Below are positions 21,251 through 31,193 of a stretch of DNA of 37,804 nucleotides, one piece after another. Source of the stretch: Chara braunii (Eukaryota > Streptophyta > Charophyceae > Charales > Characeae); assembly GCA_003427395.1 (NCBI GenBank), contig BFEA01000773.1:268154-305957 (forward strand), in the 5' to 3' direction. The translations under genes and the position numbers were made by a program. The first letter of the stretch is position 1, and every line of letters starts with the position of its first letter. The notes beneath the pieces were generated by a model that worked only from the letters and a program-made list of their open reading frames with translations, did not search any database and was not told the origin of the DNA.

Positions 21251-21477
21251 AACCCATACCTGTACATCTTGCTATGTTTGACTGAGTATACTGTATGCCC
21301 CCTACCTTTGACTTGGGCTTTACTTTCCGGACATGAACCAGATTAAGTAAAAGAATGCATGTGCAATCTCAGTTTCAATTTTGTTGATTGTCTGAAAACA
21401 GATTGCGAAAAGGGGTTGCATCAGAGGGAATGTTGGGGGGAAGGCAGTTTTGCTTGTGTTTGAACTAGTCTTATAGG

Positions 21478-22296
21478 GTCAGGCATTGTTTTTAAGATGA
21501 ATGGCCTGACTGCTGTGTTTTGTTCTGTTTTCTGAAGGGCCAAGCATTGTTTCTAAGACGAATGGCTCGGTCGCTATGTTTATTTAATTTAGTCAGACAT
21601 TGTTTCTAAGATGAATAGCATGGTTGTTGTCTCTATGTGGTATTGACTGTGCGAACTTTGAGGACCAGACATTGTTTCTAAGATGAATGGTCTGGTCGCT
21701 GTTTATTTGTGGGTGGTTTCTGAACAGTCTCTGGGTCGTGACCCAGGGTACTCTAATTTTTTTGGTGCTGAGAAAAAAAAGTTGAGCATTGTTTCCAAGA
21801 CTAATGGCTTAACTCTTTTGGTTGTTGTATTTTGAGGGAGGTTCAGGCCAAAGACTGGATATTGTTTCTAAGATGAATGGTCTAAGTCTGAGGCCACATG
21901 ACTATAATATGAACAAGGGAATATGATTTTCTATAATTTCTATATCTATATATTTATGAGAACAAGGCTAGCCAGACATTGTTTCTAAGACGAATGGTCT
22001 GACTATAGCCTTATCACAAGTTAAGAAAGTATAACTAAGAGCTATAACTGAAGGTAACTTGGGACGGTTGAGCATTGTTTCTAAGACGAATGGTTCAGTC
22101 CTACGCTCACTTTTAAAGATTAAGTTCAGAGAAGTATATATAACTTGGCTATTAAACAGATCAGGGCGACTAAGCATTGTTTCTAAGACGAATGACTTAG
22201 TCATATGCCCAATGAAGAGGGAAGCAGTTGTGCAACATGTTCGTGTATAAGTAAGAGAGAGAGTTGGCATTGTTTCTAAAATGAATGGACTAACTC
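21478..22296 (+). repeat. Hairpin array B: ten units, constant loop, covarying stems
   Basis: The shared core is ATTGTTTCTAAGACGAATG, with minor changes. It is flanked by complementary arms that differ between units: GTCAGG/CCTGAC (21478-21510), GGCCAAG/CTCGGTC (21538-21572, one mismatch), GACCAGA/TCTGGTC (21663-21697), GTTGAG/CTTAAC (21781-21813, one G-T), AGACT/AGTCT inside GGCC/GGCC (21846-21895), GGCTA..CAGA/TCTG..TAGCC (21966-22010), GGAC..TGA/TCA..GTCC (22062-22101), GGGCGACTAAG/CTTAGTC..GCCC (22164-22210) and GAGTT/AACTC (22261-22296). The unit at 21592-21634 has lost its stem. Spacing is about 60-180 bp. The sequences between units are unrelated and T-rich. Confidence 0.85.
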
Positions 22297-22568
22297 AATG
22301 CCCTCTGTAAGTAGGGTATAAAAGGATAAATCATTGAAAGACTATGAACTATTGGTTGCCAAGATTGATTTGGGTTGGTGAGAGTACTTACCTTTGTGGT
22401 TTGACCTGCATGTGACTGAGTGCGACTACTACTTAGTCTGAGTTTCAGTTTGATAGATAGTTGTTTTAGTTGCTCGCCACGTGTTAGAGTCTTAGGAGTT
22501 AATTTCAATTTTTTTATTTTCTGGGATTATTTATAAGACTTGGCTTTGTATAAATCCTGACAAGTTAC

Positions 22569-23005
22569 TTTCTCTACGAGAAGCGCTGCCGAAATTTCTA
22601 CAAATCCAAGGAGTTGGACAAATTTTGACTTTTCAAAGTTCGACTTGTCTAAGTTTTGTACATGACTTAGTAAAAATATGGAAAGTCTTCTTTTCTAAAG
22701 GGAATGCTGCCTAAATTTTTACTAATTAAGGGAGTTAGACAATATTTTGATTTTGAAGAGTCAAAGTTATTTTCAAGTTCTGAACTTAGCTTTGTATAAA
22801 TTTTGGAATAACGTTTTCTAAGGGGAGTGTTGCCAAAATTTTTGCTAATTCAGGGAACTACACGAAATTTGACCTTCTTAAGTTAGAGATTATTTTGATA
22901 TTCATATTTGAGTTTATATAAATTTTGAAAATACATTTTTCTTACGGGAAACACTCCCGAAATCTTCTTAGAGGAGTTAGGTTATATTTTGGCAGGTGTC
23001 AACTC
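22569..23005 (+). repeat. Tandem repeat, period about 122 bp, 3.6 diverged units
   Basis: Units begin near 22571, 22693, 22816 and 22938. Each opens with TTTTCTAAGGGGAGTGTTGC or a variant, then AAATTT..TACTAATT, GGAGTTAGACAA and TTTTGA. The regular 122-123 bp period with strong divergence suggests an old satellite-like expansion at the outer edge of the right repeat copy. Confidence 0.75.
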
Positions 23006-23708
23006 TGGCAATCCATCCTGAATAGGGGAGATCTGTCAAAGGTCTACCTTTTCTTTAAAAGGTTCTTGCTTAGAGGTAGGTTCAAGTTTAGATAGTTAGA
23101 AAATTTTTTGAATACAAGCGCGACATGGAGATTGTTCTCCATAAACTTATAGATCTAACTTAGGGGATTGGCCTGCCTGTGTTACAGGTCCTCTTGATCA
23201 TTTGATTTAAGATCATGACTAAACTCAACTCGATCCTATGAGGATCATCTTTTGTTATCATTGATAACAGATCGGTTGCCGATTCGTCGGTTTACGACTC
23301 AACTCCAATTCACCCTCGAATACTCAACCTAAAAGGTTTTAGCCCTGATGCCTTTTTATTTGTTTTATTAAGGTTTTTACCCGGACCTTTATTGAATGGC
23401 CATTTAACAAAGGTACTGAGTATTTAATTATGGTTGGTTGGACAAGGGTTCGGGCTTGCATGGCTAAAACGAGTGGTATGAGTATAGAGATTGGTTGAAG
23501 TTGACCCCGTGTAGTGCATTGACTTTTGGTTGAATCTTTGATGTGATTGCAGGTATGTTTGGTGGTTCAGATTTGGATTTGACTGCCTACTATCACAGTC
23601 ATATATATGGCTGTGAGGAACCCCACTGTGATTGTGAGAAGTGATCGTCACATACTTATTCCCCCTTATATATATGCATATATATATATATACAAATATA
23701 TTTGTTCA
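23006..23708. other. Gene-less interval
   Basis: I see no gene. An AT-rich microsatellite-like stretch (TATATA) lies at 23665-23700. The short open frames on either strand look random. Confidence 0.5.
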
Positions 23709-23788
23709 GTGCTCGCGTGGCAAAAGTGGTTAACGCTTAGGGCTTTAAGTGCTCGCGTGGCAAAAAGGGTTAACGCTTAGGGTTTTAA
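23709..23788 (+). repeat. 40-bp tandem duplication resembling a tRNA 5' half
   Basis: Units 23709-23748 and 23749-23788 differ at about three positions. Each contains GTGGCAAAAGTGGTTAACGC, close to the D-arm/A-box of serine or leucine tRNAs, and a short CTTA..TAAG stem where an anticodon arm would be. A B-box-like GGATTCGAGGTCC follows much later at about 23876-23888. This may be the head of a tRNA-derived SINE. No complete tRNA can be folded. Confidence 0.4.
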
Positions 23789-24814
23789 TTGGTTGAGATT
23801 AAAAAGGGAAACCCCCCCCCCCTATGTATTATATGTTTCTTAAAGATTTCTTAGTCGGACGTTGGTCCTCAACCCGGATTCGAGGTCCTTGTCTAGGACA
23901 TCTCAGGTCCTAGAATCTGCATGGAAGGAATTTCCCCCCGCTCAGAGCCTATTTGTCCTGCCTGCCGAGATACTTAGCCTAAAGGTTGGAGGTGCCGCAA
24001 CGGCCGCACGGCTATTCCTTCAGTCGTGCAATATAATGAAGGGGCAAGCCTTCATGATATTTCGAGTCTGACACTTGAGTGTCATAAGCGGTACTCGGAT
24101 CCACGAGAGACCACTTGATTATGGGCACTACATAGTATGCAATCATTGCGACTGCTTCGGTATTCATGCATTCCTAGTCGATATGAGTTAGCCCTACGTC
24201 TGCGCGATTTTTATACAAAGTCTCGCAGGTAACGCCTATCCGATTTTCGCATCGAAAAATTATGGGACAGCTACTAAGGGACTAGGAGTGTTGTCGCGTT
24301 GTTTGTCCGCTGTCGTTTTGTATATGTGTGCGTATACAAGTGTATTTTGATGTTCTTAGAGTGGTGTACGCGTGGTGCGTGGGATTTGTCCTACTCAGCC
24401 GACGACGGGTCGCGCTTGGGACTTCAGCCCCCCAAGATGTCGGTCCGCGTGAGGGTCCGATAGAGGTGTAATACCGCACGTACCCTCTATGCTACAACGA
24501 ACGAGAAGCGTCCTCGCCTGGTCCACCTCTGCGATTGCAACTGATTAGCTTTCGTACTGTGGACTGGTAGCTCGGCGGGGATACGCCCACCGAAGGAAGG
24601 TGACAACTCCCGTAAGGTGGAGGTAAGTTGTGCCTCGTGTAGGCCATATCCTGTCGTAGGGGCTCGCGAGAGGTATAACTGGGGCACTCGGCCGGAGCTG
24701 TTTGCGGAAGCTCCACGTATATTCACGATGAGGTATTAGACCAACTATTGCGTGACGAGGCCGAGAGGGTCCCGCGCTGCCTTGTGCGGTGCAGGATCGA
24801 TGCGCTCGATAGTG
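23789..24814. other. Gene-less interval
   Basis: It contains a C-run at 23811-23822 and a GACAC/GTGTC hairpin near 24070. 24480-24780 is higher in GC with overlapping open frames on the minus strand that match no family. No gene call is supported. Confidence 0.45.
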
Positions 24815-24981
24815 CGCTTTAAGCCTGCATGTCCACACATTCTTCACTCTATTCAATTATTCAATCAGTGTAAACAACATACACAACCACGACTCGTGCA
24901 GCATACTCGGACTTCAAACCAAACTTATGTTATCTCACTCGCAAAAACCGAGGCGGATACCCTTGTAAGGGTATTCGCACC
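24815..24981 (+). repeat. Third terminal-module fragment of the long repeat
   Basis: It matches 7268-7432 in direct orientation, from GCGCTTTAAGCCTGCA to the end. The terminal hairpin is perfect here: ATACCCTT (24957-24964), loop GT, AAGGGTAT (24967-24974), then TCGCACC. Only the last 165 bp or so are present, so this is a truncated copy. Confidence 0.8.
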
Positions 24982-25831
24982 AACACCGCATACCTCCTAA
25001 ACCGCCCAACTCCCTCCATCATTCTGCAAGTAGCATCGTCGTCTTACAGGGAATGGTGGAATGAGCGTGTGAGAAATGGGAGTTTGAGACAGAAGCGGGC
25101 GACTCCAGAAATCGAAGGGAATTACGTTGTCGGTCTTGAGTGGAGCAGCACGCTGATTGGGTAATTCGGAGTTGGGCAGCGATGAAGAAACAGGATGAAG
25201 AAACTATTGTCAGCATTGAACAAGTGGTTAGAGCGAAACAATGTAGAATGAAACTGCATACTTGCACAAATATTGATGTGACGTTGTTCCTTAGGAGTCA
25301 GTGGCTAGTCGAGGTCGAAGGACGATGTCGATCCTTGGATTCTGCAGACGCTCCCGTTGATGTTGTTGTAAACTGCTTGAGTAGTTGCTTCCGGTTGTAA
25401 GGAAGGGAGAGAATGAATGATCATTGCCAAAGTATTCGGTTGAACGTTTTTAGGAGGGCGCGAGTATGCACTTGAACGGGGCGATGGGAAAAGTTTAAAA
25501 GGATGATGGAATGTATTAGAAAAAAGTTGAAAATGTTAACAGGTTATCCGAAAGCACAAGCGTATCAAAATGAGGTGACGTTTTTATATTTATGGGCTAG
25601 GTAGCATGGGTTATCTGGCCGGATAATCTGGTCGGATGCTCTGGCCGGATAATCAGGGGGTAGGATCATCTGGAAATCCGGATGATTAGAAAAAAGGCCT
25701 AAAAAAAAAAAGAAAAAAGAAAAAAAATTGATATTGCGCATGCAAAATACAATAGAACTACGTTCCTATTACATAAAAATGTTGATAGGACTAGAAAGGT
25801 TCAAAGGGGATAAGATAGGGAATAAAGTGGT
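24982..25831. other. Interval between the terminal fragment and the DIRS-like RT
   Basis: An 86-codon plus-strand frame (25140-25400) begins MEQHADWVIRSWAAMKKQ and resembles nothing I know. A 13-bp direct repeat lies at 25614-25665. An A-rich stretch at 25697-25728 could be a poly-A-like junction. The tyrosine recombinase expected downstream of a DIRS RT is not found here. Confidence 0.4.
25614..25665. repeat. 13-bp tandem repeat, 4 units
   Basis: TCTGGCCGGATAA (25614), TCTGGTCGGATGC (25627), TCTGGCCGGATAA (25640), then a degenerate TCAGGGGGTAGGA (25653). It lies about 170 bp from the truncated 3' edge of the DIRS-like RT. Confidence 0.75.
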
Positions 25832-27300
25832 TTAGAGGGAGGTTGGTCTTATTGTCCACAATCGTCCTGAAAAGTGAGGAAGGTGAGAGACCCACCACAA
25901 GAGTTTGTTGGTGAAGTTTTTGGTAACGGGAATCGGAGAGTCCCAGTTAGAAGGGTTGATTGCATCATAGAAAAAAGAAAGGAAGAAAAGTGTTAGCATA
26001 AAGGTTTTGGAAAGGGATGCGAGTTTTCCGGCTAGTTTTGCGAGGGTCCTGCTTGAGTTTGCATGGATGGAGGTTAAGTGAATGAGGTTGATGATTTTTT
26101 GAGTTTTGTCTTCGAGTACTTTGATTCGCTTATCATGGGCGTCGAGAATAAAGCCGAGGAAACGGATTTGCTGGGAGGGCATAAATAGACATTTGTGGAG
26201 ACTGAGAAAAAAATTGAGGTTGTGAAGAAGAGTTACATACTTGAATGATTGCTAAAATAGGCGAGGAAAATTGGGGTTGGCGGGTGCAAAGTCGTCAATA
26301 TAGAAGGCGATGAAGACATTGTGGCAACGAAGTTCTCCCATTATTTCTTGCATGATGGTTGTGAAAATACAACAAGATGATGAAATGCCAAAGTATAGTG
26401 TTTTGAAGTGATAGGTAGTCCCTTCACAGTTGAAAGTGAGAGAGAGGCAAAATTTAGGATGAATGGAAACATGGTAATAGTCATTTTTTATATCAAAACG
26501 TATGAGAAAATTCAGGGATGGCTGGCCGGAGAGGGGATTGGGACAAGATCGTCAATAGATTCATAATGGAATTCGGGGAAGGTGATAAAGAGGTTAACAA
26601 AATGCACATGCAGGATGAAGCGGGTTTTTGAGAAACTTTCAATAGCAAAAATGAGTTTGTTGATAACTAGGTTGTGAGATATTTCAATAACACCATATTT
26701 GATAAATTGAATGACTGTGGAAGAGATGAATTTGGAGTGCTGAGGTAGAATGTTGTAATTAGGAATATTTAGACAAGGCAGTTTTATGAGGGTGAAAGTA
26801 CGCTTGAATTGATCAGCAAGAATAACGTTTTTGACCATTCTTCTAACCGCAACAATATTGGAAGTATGTACATTACTGGTACCTTTGAATTGGAGTTTGA
26901 CATCATGCTTGATCCATTGTAAGACGGGGTGGGAGTAACAACGATGGGAAGAGGAGAGCAGAAGGGACAAGTTGAAAAAATGATTAGAAGGAGAGGCCAC
27001 TGCGAAATTGTCAGGATGACGTAGCCATGAAGATGTTTTTTTAAGGGCTAAAGATGCTAATCGTAAGTCAGAGGAAGATAGTGGAGAGAAGAGATTGAAA
27101 ATAATAGTGGGGATGGAGGAGATTTCAAAAGGCGGCAGTTCATTATGTGGGGTGAGTGTGCTTGTGGTCATTGTCAGTATTAGCCCTCTTTGTACAATAA
27201 TAGTCATAGTCACGGTCCTTGTCGTAGTCTGATGCCTCTTCGATGACAATGAAGAGGAACGATACTGATCTTTGGACTTGTCCTTATCGTCCTTCTTGCG
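25832..27300 (-). pseudogene. DIRS-like retrotransposon reverse transcriptase, truncated
   Basis: From 27249 the minus strand reads an RT N-terminal part (KTRFILHVHFVNLFITFPEF then YESIDDLVPIPS). After a one-base frameshift at about 26515 it continues FDIKNDYYHVSIHPKF (motif A), YFGISSSCCIFTTIMQEIMG (motif B) and FIAFYIDDFAPANP (motif C, YIDD at 26291-26302). A single in-frame TAG interrupts it at 26252-26254. The thumb (PSQQIRFLGFILDAHDKR, then TLAKLAGKLASLSKTF) runs to 25832, where it stops just before the RNase H. The LAKLAGKLASL block and the -GF-LD thumb are typical of DIRS/Ngaro-type elements. Only two lesions mark an otherwise readable RT, so decay is modest. RNase H, methyltransferase and tyrosine recombinase are absent. 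Confidence 0.7.
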
Positions 27301-27339
27301 ATTGGATGATGACTCTCACTCTGGGATGTTGAGCCTGCG

Positions 27340-27610
27340 ATCACAGATAAGATTCATAAATGTTAAGCCCCCATAACATGGATGGTGTGCACTTATTCAC
27401 ATTTCCGGGGCAAACATCTCTCTTGATGATGCTCATGCAGTAGTGGAATTCCGACTTCAAGATTGGTAGTGCTTGGTCTATTCCTTCTCTCATAATCTTT
27501 ATAAGAATCTATTTCATTTCTCTCGGAATTTTGTTATCGAAACAATCATTTGTCACTGAAGCAATCCTAGCGTGGAAGTCGGCATCTATGGATGTACCAA
27601 CAAGATACTA
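27340..27610 (-). pseudogene. Possible upstream (gag-like) ORF of the DIRS-like element
   Basis: On the minus strand a frame from about 27608 reads TSIDADFHARIASVTNDCF, stop, ILIKIMREGIDQALPILKSE then FHYCMSIIKRDVCPGNVNK. After further stops, a lysine/aspartate/serine-rich stretch (NRKKDDKDKSKDQYRSSS) leads into the RT frame. The position before RT and the charged composition suggest the first ORF of the element. I recognise no specific domain. Confidence 0.4.
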
Positions 27611-30162
27611 TTGATAGTTCATATTGCCTTCGTAAAAACAAGCAACAACCTCAACCTCAGCATAGTAGCAAGGTGAGACGAACATGCGCTTTCATGCGGA
27701 AAGTTCATCGTGAGCGGGATTGGATCTTTCTTATCATCTTGTTCAGGATAACATCGAGATATGTTTGTAAATTCTGGTAGAGTTGGTGCAGAGCCTCGTT
27801 TTCTTCCTCCCTTTTGAGCAACATCTTCTACAAATACTGATTATCATTTTTGTTTTCTTCGAAGATTTAGATAAACATAGTATACAGAGAAAATTGATGG
27901 TTGGGTATATGAAAGAGAGTTAAGATTTCTGAAGAACAATCATATGCATTTGAGAGTGAAGGGACGAGATTAAGAAAGAAAATACAGTTGCGCTGCAGTT
28001 CCTTCCCTCCCTTTTTTTTTTTTTTTTTTAATAGCGCCTTTGAAAGTTTGGAGGTATGCAACAGTGGTATATTTTTTATTTTTATTTTCTTAATGTCGCT
28101 TCCTCAGGATTGAATTGCCTTTTTTTTTTTATGCAATTTTGTTCACGTATGGTTATCGAAACATATAAGTAGAGAGGCAATTGAAAGAAAAACAATATGG
28201 TAGGAGTAACTGTTTTATAGATGTCGTTATTAGGAGAAGGTAAGGTAAATAGCTAGTTTACTTTTTTCCTATCATCGCACCTTACATAGTTCAATTGATG
28301 ATGTGCACTGAGTGGATGTTGTAAGTGGCGGTGGTAGGGGAGGGTCATCGGTTCTTTCTAAGGTCGAATGGTCTCCTACTTCACTTTTCCAAGGTGGCGA
28401 CCCAGATATAGGAAACATTTGACAACAGAGTTAAGTATTGGAAGTCGAACAGACTTAGTTGACTGAAGGAACCTTTAATAATTATGTGTATTCATTTTCT
28501 TTGGACTTTTTTCCCTTGTAGAGAAATTTCATCCTTCTTTTTTTTTTTTATGACTTCGACAATTGCTTAAGAATTACAAACCGAAATGGGCCAACAGATC
28601 GCATTTATTCAACAGTATGTCGAAGATGAAAGCACAAAACAAAAGGGGGGTATAAATGTGAGAAGGAGGAGGAATGAAAAAATGTAGAAAAAAAAATAAA
28701 AGAAAATTACATCCTAAAGATGGGGTTCCAGAAGCAGGACATAAAAAATGTGGCGATTAGGCGAAAAGGTAGGAAGACGAGGTGTTCGAAGGTGATGTTG
28801 ACGAGGTCTTCCATGATGTTGCTTCCTGTGACACATACAAAAACTTTGTGAGGTGTATAAACTTCCTACAAGATTTGAAATAAATAGAAGCAAAATGAAA
28901 TGAATGATTATCGTTTAAAGAGTCTGTAGTAGGTGCATGTTATCCCCAGTGTTCTCTTTTCTTTTTTTTCTCTTTCCTCGTTGCTCTCCCCTTTCTCCGA
29001 GCATCCTTTATAGAGTTGATCTTGTGAGTTTTATTGTTAATGAAAAAATAAGACATTTTTAGAATTGTGGAAGGTTTGTAGCATTATGATTGGTGATCTG
29101 CGAGGTTAATGTGAGGGGTTGCAGGGAGAATATAACAAAAGGGTCAGTATGCCTTCCCGTTGAGTTTCTCTACACCGAGTTTTTTCTTCTATCTTTTTTT
29201 TTTAATAACGAACGTAATGGTTTCATTTCAAATTATTATTGACCAGAACCCTTGACATCCATAAATGAGAGGTAAATGTAGATGTTTGAAAATAAGAAGA
29301 CTATTTAAACTACACACATTGGTCAACAATGACGATTCTTATATAAATGACGGGCAGCAGGACGCAGAGCAACAGCCATGGTTGTATCAACGTCTTCCCA
29401 TGTATCAAGAAAGTAGAATAGTTGGTGCTATGGTATGCAAAATATACCCTCGAATTTTTATTTTTTATTTTTTTACCTAGTGTTTGGACACGAAACCTTT
29501 ATCGAATGCTTCACCCCATCATTACCTCTTGTCCCGTACTAGTAGAGTAGTAGTTACCAAATGAAAGGTTGAGGGGAAGTAGCATCGATGCTGCTAGTGA
29601 AAAAATGAGTAGAAAAATCATAATTCATTATTCGTGCCTCTCAGCCTCTTTTTTTTTTTTTTTTTTTTGACAAGGCGAGCAAAACATGATCAATTTAAAG
29701 TCAATGACTAACTTAATTAGGAAGGGTGTTGTCGTTTGGAAAACGAGAAAAACAGGAGTAGAAGTCGAAGTATTTCACAAAGCAAGAAAACATCAATAAA
29801 ATTTTTGACTTTTTTTTTTTTTAAGCTGAGCAGAGTGAGAACACAACGAAAAGTTCACGTGCTTTAGTAAGCTCAATCAAAATTGTCATAGTGTTTGGCG
29901 GAATGGTTGTTGCTTCAAAATGTAAAGAGATATGAGTCAGGGTGTTTGTGTTGCCACGACTACTATATTCCAATAATGATCTTACATCGAACCATTGGCA
30001 AATATGAAAAAACAATTGCTGAAAGGTTTCATTAACATTCGACGAAACATGTTGATCTATTATTATACAAGTTTTATGCAATGGAAGAACCAATTTGATT
30101 CCTTGACTAATTAGTTAGGGTGTTATTGAAAGATGATGCAAATTAAGAACCTTTATTTTGAC
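27611..30162. other. Gene-poor, T-tract-rich interval
   Basis: Long T-runs lie at 28012-28030, 28119-28130, 29649-29668 and 29811-29822. Small open frames at 27592-27780 (+), 29265-29480 (+) and 29821-30093 (-, 90 codons with TTG as first codon) match no family. The 29821-30093 frame has plausible protein composition but no support beyond length. It could be intron-like host DNA. Confidence 0.4.
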
Positions 30163-30775
30163 ACGATGAAGACAATGAACACCATAAAGAAAAAGTAGAT
30201 ATAAGTTTTAATATCATGGCGATACTAAAATCCTCCCCACGTTACCTCGACGAACACTGTCGAGGATTTTCCCAAACCTTCTACTCATTCGCCACTCAGA
30301 TTAAGGATGAGGTCTAGAGCTACTATTGTTTTTATTCCGGTTTACAGTTGCGCCCCATCGCGCGCTCCACCTAATCGAACTTGCCACACCAACCATCTAT
30401 TCCCAGTATGTTGTTGATTGTTCTACAGATGTGCCACAGTGGGCGCTGCACCTAGTCGTATTTCACAAAAAAAATCACGATCCAAAACATCTACCAAACG
30501 ATAGGCAGCGCCTCTATTAGGTCGCGCGCTGCACCTAGCCATACTATCAACACAAATTCTCAAAGTCGAAAGAGGGCAAAAAACAAAGCACAGTATTATC
30601 TCACCAAATAAGAATAATCCGTCCTTAATAGCGCTGTACGCGCTGAACTAGGAGTACCATATATCGCAACAAAATCACGATCTCGTGGGATAAGACCCAG
30701 CTTGAGAATCCTTTCGGGCCTAAGGTCGGGAGGACCGGAGGCATATTTTTTCAAAACGATGAAAAAACATTCACC
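30163..30775 (-). repeat. PLE 3' untranslated region with four repeated GCGCTGCACCTAG motifs
   Basis: Motif copies on the plus strand are GCGCTCCACCTAATCG (30362), GCGCTGCACCTAGTCGTA (30443), GCGCTGCACCTAGCCATA (30527) and GCGCTGAACTAGGAGTA (30640). GCAGCGC (30505-30511) can pair with GCGCTGC (30526-30532). All are kept in copy 2. Such structure may serve recognition of the template RNA by the RT. That role is inferred. Confidence 0.6.
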
Positions 30776-31193
30776 TTATCCGAGGTCATAGTTCACCAGA
30801 GACTTTACAGAAAACTTCGCAATGCCCGGCGGCCGAACCAGCAGTGCCAATGCACCAGAAGTCAGTAGCCGTTGTACTGCAGTCTGCAAGGACTGCTCCA
30901 TAGCAGAAAACCTCAACCCACCGTCAGACTGTAGATCAAGTGACGGATAGGAGCCCAAGGCCTGTTGCTCTCCCTCGCTTTCATCCATTTCAACCCAGCA
31001 TCCAAAGTGCAGGCTGGGATACTAAGCTTTTGGAGTTCTTCACACAGGGTGAGTACGTTCAAACATAGGAGCCCGTCGTCATTTGTGTTTGTAGAAATTC
31101 GCTGAAGGGTATTCGCGATCGTAGCAAATTTAGCAGCCTTCGGGCCAAATGAGGAAAAATCTTTGTAAGTTCGAAAGGGTAGCGGAAGCTCCC
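30776..31193 (-). pseudogene. PLE C-terminal tail, frameshifted
   Basis: Copy 2 has an open tail here (GELPLPFRTYKDFSLFGPKA, then AKFARIANTLQLISTNTNDD). Copy 1 is shifted at about 31192, where a C-run is shorter (CCCCTAG against CCCCCCAG). An overlapping frame, 30776-30988, reads LDLQSDGGLRFSAMEQSLQT and VQRLLTSGALALLVRPPG, which also looks protein-like. There is no second GIY-YIG domain after the RT, which supports the permuted architecture. Confidence 0.65.

Larger units (their letters stand above)
17915..22500 (-). repeat. Right copy of the long unidentified repeat element
   Basis: Read on the minus strand it runs from about 22.5 kb or beyond to the terminal hairpin at 17923-17941. It contains hairpin array B, the TATA/hairpin segment, weak coding traces and the terminal module, in the same order as the left copy read on the plus strand. 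Its interior is shorter (about 1.9 kb against 5 kb between equivalent anchors). The two copies therefore face each other tail to tail, about 10.5 kb apart. Confidence 0.7.

Noticed and set aside
21478-22296. Regularly spaced repeats resembling a CRISPR array
   Set aside because: Spacing is irregular (about 60-180 bp), the arms covary with each unit, no cas genes are present and the genome is eukaryotic.
24957-24981. Helitron 3' end
   Set aside because: The hairpin is suggestive, but CTRR is absent and no Rep/helicase sequence is present in the window.
29821-30093. 90-codon minus-strand frame as a host gene
   Set aside because: It has no ATG start at the frame edge, no recognisable domain, and sits between T-tracts next to the PLE end.
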